From Asterias amurensis (lineage: Eukaryota > Echinodermata > Asteroidea > Forcipulatida > Asteriidae): a stretch of 64,000 nucleotides of DNA. The stretch spans positions 13,282,139-13,346,138 of the forward strand of contig NC_092657.1 of the NCBI RefSeq assembly GCF_032118995.1, read 5' to 3'. Shown here piece after piece: positions 11,611-22,743 of this stretch. The translations under genes were made by a program, and so were the position numbers. Positions within the stretch are counted from its first letter, which is position 1. Every line of letters begins with the position of its first letter. Below the pieces are notes generated by a model, which was given only the letters and a program-made list of their open reading frames with translations, was not told the origin of the DNA and ran no database searches.

Positions 11611-11891
11611 ATCAAATCAAAATTTTGCGAAACAATTATTAGTAAACGAATATTTATTAATAAACAAATTACAAAATTGCCTAATAGGGCCCTCCCAACT
11701 ATCCTGCCTAGTTGTGTAACGGACAGTGCCTTTCACAAAACAACACGAACAATGAAAGCATGGTTAAATAAGGGAATCAATGTGTGATGAATAGGTTTTC
11801 AAATAGTGGTTTACTCCCAACGAGGCCTGGTTCTTGATAATTTTACCGAGACGAAGTCGAGGTAAATTATAAAGAACTAGGCCTTTGCGGG

Positions 11892-12962
11892 TTTATTATT
11901 ATTATTGTTATTGGTTTATTAAAAATCAAACGTAGCAGCCAAAAGGCTGAATTGTGTTTAGGTTTACAATATAAAAATACGTTCAAACATCAAAAACCAG
12001 CAAATATACAATACGAGATTATAAAAATAGAGTAGATGAGAATATAAATTAAAAAACTGTAAGTATATACATTACAAATATTTACACAATGCAAACAAGT
12101 TATCTACAGGCCAGAACAATTATTGGTGATTGAGCAGCTCAACTAGGGAAGGGATGGAACTGTTTTTGAAACGGTTAGTCCTACATTTAATTGTACAAAG
12201 TTTATTGGAATTTCTCAGGTTGTTGTTTCTAGGTGGGGGAAGCCATTGTTTATGTCTGTTAGAAGTGAGGAGGGATTTACCAAAATTAACGAAGAGCTGC
12301 TCAAGTCTAACATCCATGGCAGGGAGGCCAAGCTGGGAATAATCTCAGCAAAAGACTTAGTTTCACAGTAATCGTAGGACAAGATAATACGAAGAGCCTT
12401 GCGCTGCAACTTTTCAAGGCATCCAAGTTGAGACTTCGTGAGGCTTGAATACCAGACTGGGCAAGCATACTCAATAGTTGGTCTAACATACATAATATAT
12501 ACACTCAACAAATCAGCAATAGAAGTGCAGCACCGTTTTAATTGGCGCAGAAGGTACAATTTATAGTTGAAGGCTTTGCACATTGAACTTATCTGGGTAT
12601 CCCATTTAAGATTACTCTGTAGATGAACCCCAAGAATTGTCATACAGCTTGTGTTAGTGATGGCTGAAATACCAATATGGAAACTAGGTAGTACAGCTGG
12701 GGTGCGTTGGAAACAAATACTCAAAGCTTGACACTTGGGAGGATTGATTTTCATGTTGTTAGTGTCAGCCCACTGTTGGAGACAGTCTAATTCGTTTTGC
12801 AAACCAATAGCATTCTCAGAGTTTTTAAAAGACTGGCTAAGGGTCATGTCATCTACATACTTATAGTGAGTAACCTCTTGATGATCAGTGACAAAATCAC
12901 TAAACATGACCAAAAAGGCGATCGGTCCGATTTTGGTACCTTGTGGGACACCGGCTTTGAAC
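11892..12962 (-). mobile_element. 5'-truncated LINE (CR1/Jockey-type), reverse transcriptase C-terminal third
   Basis: On the minus strand the frame opens with 'GVPQGTKIGPIAFL' (about 12950-12915) and continues through the catalytic 'YKYVDDMTL' box (YVDD), the 'NPPKCQALSI' motif, 'TILGVHLQSNLKWDTQI' and the thumb-like 'YVRPTIEYACPVW'. The frame breaks once near 12310 and continues in another frame to a stop near 12120 ('LPPPRNNNLRNS'). The 3' UTR ends in an AT repeat (11892-11920). The 5' side is cut at 12962, next to a short direct duplication of 'aaccattagttgaaaa'. Non-functional. Confidence 0.85.
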
Positions 12963-14187
12963 CATTAGTTGAAAACCATTAGTTGAAAATCGATTCAACA
13001 CACTTTGATTCCAATTCATAAATACCTTTTAGGTCAAAAACATCATCACTGTTTGGTCAAAAAGTAAAATAAATGCAACAAATATAATGTTTAAATGATT
13101 TATTTCAACACAACACCCTTCCAGCTATGAAACGGTAAAGCCCTCTGCCGCCCTCGGGTAAACAACTCCTTATAAGGGAATGGTGTGCGCATCGCGCGTA
13201 TTTGCGTGATGTGGCAAAACTGTTTCAGCCGTTGCTCTCGATCAATATGAATGGAGAAACTGTCTCAAAAGAACATGTGCAAGGTCGCGTGTCACACCCA
13301 TGAATTAACACTTGTTACCGGTCATGAAAAAAAGGTTTACATCCACCCACGTGAAGCGCTCTACACCAATAGGAATAGCGAAACTGTCTGAGGTTTTTAT
13401 GAATAACAAATAAAATTGGCCCCTGGATACAGGTAATGAAAGGTAATTACTTTTGTATGTTATATTTGTTTGTCTTTTTTTCGGACACTACAACAATTAT
13501 AACAAACGGCCGTCCAGGGAAAGCCAAAAGTAAAACAAAAATGTCAACAAACAGATGTGCCCTCCCAAACCATGTGCATAAAAATGAGTTAAGATTGGAA
13601 ACAACACTGGAAATAAATGTATCAGTACACATACACTTTCATACTCTAGATATTAAGTTTACACTGAGCTATTGCGCAGCCAGCGACTGTTCCATGTGCT
13701 TGTGTCTACGGTACGGTAAACAATTCATGAAATGTGTTAAAATGCAATGGAATAATACCAGCATATATAGCTTGAGGTGAGTCGTCGACCAATACAGTCA
13801 CCATTAATTTCGAAGCCCCATATGATTTTAACACGCTACACGTTCTTAGAAAAAAAAAAAAAACGCAGGTTGGACTTGGGGTATTTTCTTTCTGTATCAA
13901 CTAAATTTTTCTTTTGTATTTACTTCACATCTTTATTAACTTTTACTCCTCTTTTGTTTTCATCTCAAAGCGCATAGGGACTTATATGTGATTGTGATAT
14001 GCGCTCTACAAAAATGGTTCATTATGTGAGATGTAGGTTGGTGATACCAATGATATCATTTACCATCCATGACGTTACATTGACTGTGTCTGAAGAACAT
14101 ACCTGTAACCAGTTGTTCTCAGTGAGATGTTGCTTATGAGTTCCTCAGTGCGCCTCTTGTTTTGTTTAATCTCTTCTTGGTCCATAG
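12963..14187. other. Intergenic, upstream of the transporter gene
   Basis: AT-rich with an A run at 13850-13862. No exon or repeat recognised. 'cttcttggtccatag' ending at 14187 looks like a 3' splice site, so a noncoding first exon of the transporter probably lies in or before this stretch. Confidence 0.45.
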
Positions 14188-14190
14188 AAA

Positions 14191-15400
14191 ATGGCGCATG
14201 GCTGCTTGGAGAGCGTTTCGAACTCTTTAAAGGAAACCATACGAGATGGCGGTATTCATGGTTGGATTGCTGTGTTGGGTGTATTTACGTGTTTTGTAGC
14301 AAGGGTTGGTGTGACCAAAGGTCTGGGTATGATGTTACCCACCCTACAGGAACAGTTCGTCACTTCGACGTGGTTAATTGGCTGGATGGTTGCTTTTGTT
14401 TCGTCTGGTGGGGCGTTCTCGGGTAAGTTTATCTTAAATATTGATGTACTTTTAATTAAATTTTACTGTTTATAAAATAGTTTATTTAAACTTATCTCTT
14501 TGCTTATTTGTGTACAAGCCAGTCACAATATGAAACAGTTGGCCCAGGCCACAGTTATTAAGTTAAACTTTTGTGTTTATGGCAAGTGTTGCTGTATTGA
14601 TTGTTCCCTTGTGGATTTTCATCACTTTGTTGCTCTGTACTCATCATTGTTTTGTTGTCTGATTTCCCAAATGAATAATAATACAATAAATATAAATAAT
14701 AATATCAATTAAAAACTAGACATTCGGTGTTTGTGAACAAACACAAAGTTGTTCCGTGTTGTTTTGCTTGGACCATGTGCTCAAATGACCAAGGAGTCTA
14801 TAACTGAAACAATTGAAAATAGGTTGTATATTTCTTGAGATATGGTCTCACTTTCGGTTGACCCGGAAGTATAGGTCAACTTGAGTCAAGGTTTTTTTTA
14901 AATGAATGTCCATGCCCAATGAATTTAAACATTGGTCGTGTAGTTCTTGAGATTAAGGTGCTGCAAAGATTTCCACTGTAACTTGTCAATAGAGGGCGTT
15001 ATATAAGTTGAGTGGTATCAACATCTCCTTTTTTAAGGCAAATAATGTTCAACTGAATTGTTTATCCCCAAAAGTTCAATTAAAAAGTTGAATGAATGTA
15101 AAAACTTGTATTTTACTCAGGATTGTTTGATTTGTTTGGTTTATTGAGTACATGACAGTATTATTAGAGTCCATTATCATGTGACAAACTCCTTAGGATG
15201 AAATCCTTGTATTTGGTAGGTGGTTTGATGTTTGATCTAGTACGAGTGGATTTCACTGAACTCATAACCACCAAACTCTGTGCTAATGATCACCATTTTC
15301 CGCTTACTGTGTATTTCAAACATCATGCATGCACACAGGTTATGCTGGGCTAACAATTGAGAAATAATAACAACAACAAAAACAACAACAAAAACAACAA

Positions 15401-15431
<31 letters not shown>

Positions 15432-18400
15432 AACACTGGCAACGGCAACAACGGCAACGGCTGCGGCGGCGGCAGCGGCGGCAGCGGCGGCAGCGGCAGC
15501 GGCAGCGGCGGCAGCATCAGCAGCAGCAGCAGTAGTAGTAGTAGTATATCGACGAAAACAATATCAACAGCTAAAAAAAAAAAGATCGCCTGCACGGATG
15601 TAATATATTGTAACTTTGTTCAATTATACTGCTGTCACAATTATAACCAATGTATCATCGCCATGTTTTTTTTTCTTCTTTTCTGAGCAGGGATATTAGC
15701 AACGCCACTAAAGGAGAGATTTGGCGCCAGGACTGTGGTGACAGTGAGTGGAATAGTTGCTGGTATCTCTATGATAAGTGCGTCATTCCTATCCAGTCTG
15801 TACGCAATCACCTTCCTCCTTACTGTTTCAGGTAAAACGTTGCTTAAAATTAACATAAACAAGTTGGATTGAGCTAACAAAACAGTTGCTGACATTGTTA
15901 CCACTTTATGCAACACACTATATGCATAATCTGACAAACCTGTGTAAGTTTGAGATCGATCGGCCATCTGGTTCAAGTAAAACAAAACGATTGCACATTT
16001 TGCATAACACCAAAGCAAGCCTATCGGGAGAGTGTATACACTACAAACAAATGACCTTGTTGAGGCATAATTGTCCTCTAACTAAATGTTTTATTTTTTT
16101 TGATTGGTCGTTTTCGCGGGTTTAAATGTTTGCAGCAGAGATTGTACAGTACGAAGCTTTTAAAGGGACATGCGTAAAAACAAAATTGCGTGCGAACGAA
16201 ACAAACAATTGGGTGCAAACAAAAATAAGTCCAACGAAGATTTTGATCGTACGCAAGCAAATTTTTAGTTCGCAACTGTTTTCGTACGCACGCATATTTG
16301 TTGCGGTTGAACGTAGATTTATTCGTCAGCTCGCATATTTGTTTTTGTTCGCACGCAACTTGTTTTCATTTTTTTTTTCACGCATATTATTCCTTAAGCT
16401 CCGTATAATAGAGCAATAGTGTCTATCGGTCAAACCACACAACGGCTGGACTAACAATCCAGACACTGTAATTGCAACTACATTCAACAAACAGTATGAA
16501 GATAGTATGGTATAGTGACTTCTTTAAATTTTACTTCCTGAGGTGCTGATTTTTTTTGAGAACATAGTAAAACAAGTCACGAAAATAACATTAACGGACA
16601 TTACGAAACATGTGAAACGTCTTTACGTGATACTGGTTTACTCATTCATAAAAACAATTGCAGCACCTTAGCAATTAACATATAAAGGGAAAGTACACGT
16701 TTTGTAATTACTAAAAACAAATATTAACTCAAAAATTTACTTGGTAACGAGCATTGGAGAGCTGTTGTTAGTATACAACATTTCGAGGAACGGCTTCCTC
16801 TGAAGTAGTATGTATTTTGAGAAAGTGTTTATTTCTGACTTGAATGTTAAAAGACTTTAAGCTATAAGTATTTTATTTCTAACTGAAAGCACACAAATTT
16901 TGTTATCTTTCATCTTTGTCTTGCAACTTCTATGACCAATTTAGCTTAAATTTTCACAGGCTTGTTATGTTATGCTTATGCTGGGATACACCAAGTGAAA
17001 AGACTGTGCTTTGACAATTAACAAACGTGTACCTTCCCCTTAAAGAGAGTGGACACTATTGGTAATTGTCAAAGACCAGTCTTCTCACTTCTCACGTAAA
17101 ATAACAAACCTGTGAAAATTTGAGCTCGATTGGTCGTCGGAGTTGCGAGATAACTATGAAAGAAAAAAACACCCTTGTCACACGAAGTTGTGTGCTTCCA
17201 GATGCTTGATTTCGAGACCTCAAGTTCTAAACTTGAGGTCTCGAAATCAAACTCGTGGAAAAGTACTTGTTTCTCAAAAACTATGTTACTTCAAGAGGGA
17301 GCCGTTTCTCTCACTGTTTTATACCTCTCCCCATTACTCGTTGACAAATGAGGTTTTATGCTAATAATTACTTTGAGTAACTACAAATAGTGTCCACTGC
17401 CTTTAAAGGTTAACTTTTTATTATCATTATCTTAAAACGGTGTGAGTGTAATTTATGTAAATATGTTGACATTGTTGAAAAAAGTACCTTAATGTTTAGA
17501 AAATGTTGAGTATACTTTGTTCCCTCAGCTCTTCAGAGGAATGTTAAAAGTTAAAACTCTTAACATATTTCGTATCTTACTATTCAGGAGCAGCAATTGG
17601 CATCACTTACATAATATCGAAGCATCTGGTTGGAAGTTTCTTTACCAAATCACTCACAACAGCCTACGGCTTGGGGTTCATGGGCTCCTCCTTTGCCTTC
17701 ATTGCTGTTGTGCCATTGATACAGCTTTTCCTAGATATATACGGCTGGAGAGGAACAATGCTACTACTTGGAGCATTATTATTACATATCGCTGTTTGTG
17801 GAGCTCTGATGAAACCACCTGCAGCTAGTGGGAGTCGAGAAGGTTACGAAGCAGCTCTCACATACGAGGAGCAAGAGACCGGAGAAGACAAAAGGGCACC
17901 AAACAACCACTGTGGCTGTTTTAACAAAGTATACTTATTCACTCGTGATACATTCCAGCGTGGTTTGTTCTCATCCACATCATTTTGGTTTATTGTATGT
18001 ATATCAACTGTTCGACTAATCACTTACTGTGCTTGGTTAGTCTACTATGTGCAGTATACTACTGTGTATAAAGGATTCACAATGGAAGACGCGTCGCATT
18101 TCATCGTTGCTTATGGAATTGGAAAAGCAGTAGCCTGCCTTATGATCGCCCCTATAATTCAGCAAGTGCAATTTGTCAGCAAATACACCTGGCTGGCTAT
18201 AGCTGTACTTATACTTGCCATTTACTATGCTGTCGACCCATGGTTGATGTCTTACTGGCCAATTACTGGAAATGCTTGTATCTTTGGAATTGCTTTTGCA
18301 TTGACTTCCATACTCATAGATGTTGTCATAAAGGAAATATTTGGTAAAGAACAGCTGGGCCATGTTCTTGGCTGGATGGGATTTATGACTGGTTTGTCCT

Positions 18401-19824
18401 TAATCCTTCTCCTATATTTCCCAGGTGAGTTTTTGTGTTAAAGGAACACGCTGCTTTGGATCGGACGAGTTGGTCATTGAAAAGCGTTTGTAACCGTTTG
18501 TTATAAAATGCATATGGGTATTAATATATTTTTAAATTAGAATACAATGATCCACACACGTTTGCGTGTTTGCGTGGTTTTCCTTTTACTTTGCGACCTA
18601 ACACAGTCGGCCGTTTATGTGAGTGAACAATTTGACCCCCATAAAATGGCCGACCGTGTGAGCAGGTTAGCCCACACTTTCGTTCCCAGGGGTGATCGAT
18701 CTCGCCGCGCCTGTTTGACCCATGACTACGAGGATGCATACAACACTACTAGGCGCACGAATGCATATCCGAAAATGGTCTCTGTCATCAAGATGCAACA
18801 CATGTACAAAGCTCAAGGAAAGGACGTCGGTATATTTCGACATGCAAATATCGTCCTGATTAACACAATCAAACTAAGTAGGATTTGAAACTTTGCGTGG
18901 TGGAAATACGATATAGAAAGTTTTGCGGTAACACCATGTAATGACTTTCTCTATTGAGTTGGGGTGGTTCTGAAAAGAACCGTTGGTTTCAACTCGACGT
19001 TTCGATAAGTATGCTCTGATCGTCTTCTGCAGAAGACGATCAGAGCAGAAGACGATCAGAGCATACTGATCGAAACGTCGAGTCGAAACCAACGGTTCTT
19101 TTTAGAATCACCCCAACTCATTAGAGATAGTCATTACATGGTGTTACCGCAAACCTTTCTACAAGCAAACTAACCCAACATATTGATAACAGATTCGTAA
19201 ATGATTGATAAACGTTCTGCATCGAGTATTTTGTGAGGTGTCTTGGCCGAGTGGCTATATTCAAGTATGGTCAAAATCAATGGAGTGTGGCTTCAGGTCC
19301 CGGTAGTAAAGCTTTTGTCCTTGAGCAATATACTTTACTAATGTTTCTTTTCACCAAGTGTTATGTATCTGCCAGTTTGATTTGTTGGTAAGAAAAAGCC
19401 TTCGGAGCGCTACCTTTGTCCAGGGAACGGATACATATGAAAGGGATGTTATTGCCCCGATGACCGGGGCAATATAATAAAGCGCATTGGGACGGTAGTT
19501 GTAAAATTCACTATTGTGTTGTTTATAATTAGTAGTTTTGTCGGGATGGATCCAAACCACTCTCTCGATCAACAAAGCTCACGGCTACACTGGCGAGCTG
19601 ATGAATTAATGAGTCGCAAATTAATGAATGAATGAACGAAACAGTAATTGAAGGTATGTAACTTAAACATGTGTACGTTTTTTTTGTGCCCACCAGGATT
19701 GATATACGACTTAACTGGAGACTACACCGTTGCCTTCAGTCTAATGGCTGGTGCACAATTACTGAGTGTTGCTGCTGTATTTTGGTTACACTGGAGGCAT
19801 AAAGGAAAGAAGAGTTTTCGATAA
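14191..19824 (+). CDS. Monocarboxylate-transporter-like MFS protein (SLC16 family), four coding exons
   Basis: Coding exons 14191-14422, 15691-15831, 17588-18424 and 19697-19824, each flanked by GT and AG, all introns phase 1, total 1338 nt (445 residues plus TAA). The N-terminus has 'DGGIHGW' before TM1, a variant of the MCT family DG-G-W motif, then 'KGLGMMLPTLQEQF'. Exon 2 begins 'GILATPLKERFGARTVV', matching the family's TM2-TM3 loop with its RFG(C/A)R motif. Exon 3 carries 'YGLGFMGSSFAF', TM4-6, a central Cys/charged loop and TM7-11. Exon 4 supplies 'GLIYDLTGDYTVAFSLMAG' and TM12. Length and topology fit SLC16 proton-linked carboxylate transporters of the plasma membrane; the substrate is unknown. 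Introns hold repeats only. An acceptor-like AG sits 3 bp before the start codon. Confidence 0.9.
14713..14820. repeat. Solo copy of the outer end of the 6026-9058 palindrome repeat
   Basis: The words 'ctagacatt.ggtgtttgtg', 'aaacacaaag.tgttccgtg' and 'gagtctataact' follow in the same order as in 8910-9045. Similarity continues weakly past 14820, as it does on the outer side of 6026, so the repeat is longer than the palindrome arm. Confidence 0.65.
15357..15550. repeat. Trinucleotide-rich low-complexity tract in transporter intron 1
   Basis: Runs of AAC, then GACAAC, then GGC/GCA and AGC/AGT units, merging from one to the next. Any translation (poly-Asn, poly-Gly, poly-Ser) is incidental. Confidence 0.8.
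16158..16397. mobile_element. Foldback element in transporter intron 2
   Basis: Left 'atgcgtaaaaacaaaattgc' faces right 'gtttttgttcgcacgcaac' and 'cacgcat' as inverted repeats, with internal 'ttcgtacgcacgcatatttg'-like words. About 240 bp, noncoding, likely MITE. Confidence 0.55.
16495..16676. mobile_element. Family C foldback fragment
   Basis: Shares 'gaggtgctg.ttttt' and 'agtaaaacaagtcacgaaaat' and their inverted counterparts with the fuller family C copies at 29538-29886 and 36720-37149. Confidence 0.5.
16677..17040. mobile_element. Family A MITE, diverged copy
   Basis: Contains the family words 'ttacttggtaacgag', 'ggcttcctctgaagtag' and 'ttcacaggcttgttatg'. Its ends (aaagggaaagtacacgttt / aaacgtgtaccttcccctt) form inverted repeats that differ from standard family A. 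Confidence 0.6.
17040..17408. mobile_element. Family A MITE, full copy
   Basis: TTAAAGAGAGTGGACACTAT at the left and ATAGTGTCCACTGCCTTTAA at the right, with the central inverted pair 'gatttcgagacctcaagttc' / 'aacttgaggtctcgaaatc'. Directly abuts the diverged copy before it. Confidence 0.8.
18438..18660. mobile_element. Family B MITE, half copy
   Basis: Starts TTAAAGGAACACGCTGCTTTGG right after the exon 3 splice donor of the transporter gene and runs to the central palindrome 'atggccgaccgtg', then stops. The second half is missing. Confidence 0.75.
18914..19161. repeat. ~248-bp near-perfect palindrome
   Basis: The left arm starts tagaaagttttgcggtaac and the right arm ends gttaccgcaaacctttcta. 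The centre contains 'gaagacgatcagagca' twice and 'gatcgaaacgtcgagtc'. Such 'cgaaacgtcga' ends are common in Penelope-like elements, but no reverse transcriptase is nearby, so the family is left open. Confidence 0.7.
19232..19640 (+). mobile_element. tRNA-derived SINE with (AATG)n tail, transporter intron 3
   Basis: A-box-like 'TGGCCGAGTGG' at about 19244, degraded B box 'caggtcccggt', 'gtccttgagcaat', a unique body, then an 'aatgaatgaatgaacgaa' tail. The head resembles tRNA-Leu/Ser genes. Confidence 0.55.
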
Positions 19825-20181
19825 AGACGCCACGCCGTTAGTATTGTCATGACAGAGTGTTAGCAGAGAATAATTCGGGGGTATGCCGCTTCTCGATTGA
19901 CCCTCGCTAACTTTCATTTTCCTTAAAGTAACAAATACTGAATGGTGATTGTGGAAACTGATTGAAATATTTGTGTCGACAATTTCAGTGAGCGTTATCA
20001 TCGATTTTTCTTTTTAATCGATGTCATGCTAAAAGTGTCATCGGTGTATGGTGGATTACATAGTGTTGGCAGTGCCAGCCACTGTTTTATAAACCAATAT
20101 GTAATGCCCCTTTGACTCATCATTGTTCCATCGTCTTTACGACTTCTTCTGAACCCCTTTTAAACCCTTCTCATCCTGTCC

Positions 20182-20187
20182 AATAAA
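20182..20187 (+). terminator. Poly(A) signal of the transporter gene
   Basis: AATAAA about 360 bp after the stop codon at 19824, the first canonical signal downstream on that strand. Confidence 0.5.
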
Positions 20188-20199
20188 CTAGAGAGCTTT

Positions 20200-21190
20200 C
20201 GATTTTGGGACGGTAGGAACACAGAGGACGGGAGGTAGCGTTAAGGCCGAGTCACACAGTGACTGCAGCGATAACTAAAATGTTAACGATAACGACGCAA
20301 AGAGGAGACATTGTATTGGTTAATTAATTGCTCTACACAGAAAACGCCCATGCTTCAAGGGCGTGCATTTCTAACGTTCTCGTTTTCATTCTCTTATAAA
20401 GGCCTGTGCTCACGATTGAACGCCCCGCCCTGTATGATGTGGACCGCACGGTAACATACTTGGCTTGAGTCCCATTCCAATGAGGTTCATTTTATGTCCA
20501 GTCCCATCATCTTGACACCAGGAAAGCTTTGAGCGGCCGGCATCCCCAGCCATATGCCTGGCCATTCTCGGGACCGGGTGGTGTCATGTTTACGCGTTGT
20601 TGTGGTTTTTATTAACTGCACCGAACCGTGATCTTGTGAGCCCTTTCACCGTTAGACTTGATTCAATGCCCGTTCTCGTGCGAGAGGTCCCTTGTCACAT
20701 CCGCCGCCACAATGTAGCTACATTGGTCCCGAGAAAGGTACGGAACAGTTTGGGGGTGATCGGCTGCACAAAACAAATGTTCATTTGTGGGCGATGGGAC
20801 TGAAAAAAAAACTGTCACGGAACTGCGACTTGAGTCAAGTCAATGTCAAAAGGAACAATAAAACAACGTGTGCAAAATTCTACGATTTGTTCTTCTCCAA
20901 ATCATGATAAAGCTGTGATGTCCTTGGTATGGGTGGTTCATGTTAAAATGGGTTGATCCAATTGTGTGCGAAGGTTGGAAAAAAAAAATAATATAATAAT
21001 TAGTTTCCTTTTGTGTAAGGGTTTTCGTGGAGAAAATTATTTGTGAGCCGGGAATTTTTGCAAAAGAGCTGGACAACACCTTATTGGGAACTATACAAGG
21101 TAATAAGCATTTTAGTTTATTTAGACTGAGTTGTCCGCATAAATATAGTCTGATTAGTGATCGATAACTAATACGCAAAGTCACCTTGAT
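20200..21190. other. Intergenic
   Basis: No exon recognised. Mixed composition with a short hairpin 'gcccatgcttcaagggc' near 20347 and A runs near 20804 and 20980. Confidence 0.4.
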
Positions 21191-21194
21191 GTTG

Positions 21195-22425
21195 CAGTGT
21201 TAGAGTAGGTCGGTACAGTGACTGTGTAATTGCCTTCGACGCGTTCCTTTTAAAGAAAACAAATGGAGCGGAACAAATTGACTTATTGCATTGTAAAAGT
21301 AGGTCGGTACAGTACCCTTTGATGTGAAATTGCCTCTGTTGTGTTCCGTCTACAAAACTAAACAAATGGAGCGGAACAAATTTACTTCTCTTTTCTGACG
21401 TACATGCAGCTATATAGCGCTAAAGATCTCATATCAAAAACAATTATGATTTCCACCACGTAATTGCAGTCTACACACCTCGGTATTGTGCCACCTTGGC
21501 TGTTATTTATTTTTTTGTTTTTGCAGCGTTTTTTTTTACAGAAAACAAATTGAGCGGAACAATTGCTCTCATCTCGGTTCTGACGTGCATGAACCGCTTT
21601 TTATTCCAGTAAAAACCAAAACAAATACGCGAAAAAAAAGACTTTTAGTTACTCTGTAAACGTATGTCGGTTTAAAGAGTCAGTCAGCGTATAACATTAT
21701 TTGTGAGCATATGGGTGTGTGTTCGTTTAGCTTCCATGGGTTGACCCCGGTCTACGTCTGCCCTGGTACGTTCGAATAGCTTTGACGGGGCTCACCCGGG
21801 TCGGCCCCCAGTGCCCTGCTTTTGGAGTGGGCCACTTTGGTGACCTGATGAGTATGCCATCATCACGAGAGGGCGAGTGTGATCGTTCGATTAGCTCTAT
21901 TTGCGTTATATATGCGTTGTTATAGTTTTGGCAAACGCTACAGTGTGACTTGGCCTTACAGACACTTGACACCATTGTAATTTGTTAACACACAGTCGGT
22001 GTATCTCACCATATAGTTAAAATAACAAACCTGTGAAAATTTGAGCTCACTCGGTCGTTGTTGTTGCGAGATATTATTGAAAGAAAAAAAAAACCTTGTC
22101 ACAAGTAGTTGATTGCTTTCAGATGTTTGATTTCGAGACCTAAAATTCTAAATATGTGGTTTTGAAATCAATTTCGTGGAAAATTACTTCTTTCTCGAAA
22201 ACTACGTCACTTCAAAGGAAGCCGTTTATAACGGTGTTGTATACCATCAACCTCTCCCCATTACTTACAAGAAAGGTGTTATGCTTATAAATATTTTGAG
22301 AAATTACCAATAGTGTCCACTGCCTTTAAATAATAGGCCGATACAGCATCCTTGGCTGTGTAATTGCTTTCGCTACGTTCCTTTTGCAGAAAAACAAAAG
22401 GAGCATAATACAGTGATTTGGTCTG
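21195..22425. repeat. Four scattered copies of a ~95-bp unit upstream of the fibrinogen-domain gene
   Basis: Copies at about 21202-21295, 21297-21395, 21500-21600 and 22325-22425. Shared words are 'aggtcggtacagt', 'gtgtaattgc', 'gcgttccttt' and 'aaacaaatggagcggaacaa'. The first two are in tandem; the last is separated by a family A MITE. No stable reading frame is shared. Between 21720 and 21960 the sequence is GC-richer, with no identified feature. Confidence 0.6.
21964..22328. mobile_element. Family A MITE, diverged copy
   Basis: Right end ATAGTGTCCACTGCCTTTAA and body words 'aacaaacctgtgaaaatttg' and 'tttgatttcgagacc'; the left end is degraded. Confidence 0.65.
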
Positions 22426-22522
22426 AAGCACACAGGAAAACCTAATCAATTGTATTACACACGCAAATAAAATTGACCCAGAATTTGACAGCCAATCAAA
22501 ACCCGCCACAGTCGTCTGTTTC

Positions 22523-22530
22523 TTTATAGA
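22523..22530 (+). promoter_or_regulatory. Possible TATA box of the plus-strand fibrinogen-domain gene
   Basis: TTTATAGA about 215 bp before the start codon, a spacing close to that of the TATA box of the related minus-strand gene. Weak match. Confidence 0.3.
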
Positions 22531-22743
22531 CAAGCCTTAAATACTGTTTGGTCACTCGTTTCTATCTCACTGCTGCGAATACGGTGAACGGTGAAGTCGA
22601 TGAGTGAAGCTTACTCAATTACACATGTGTGCAGCAACAACTTCTGTTCAATTAATTGCTTAATTTGAATAAATATATGAATAACTGCCTGATTCATTAC
22701 TTCTAAAAGTTATTACGAACAATAGTATACACAAACGATCATC

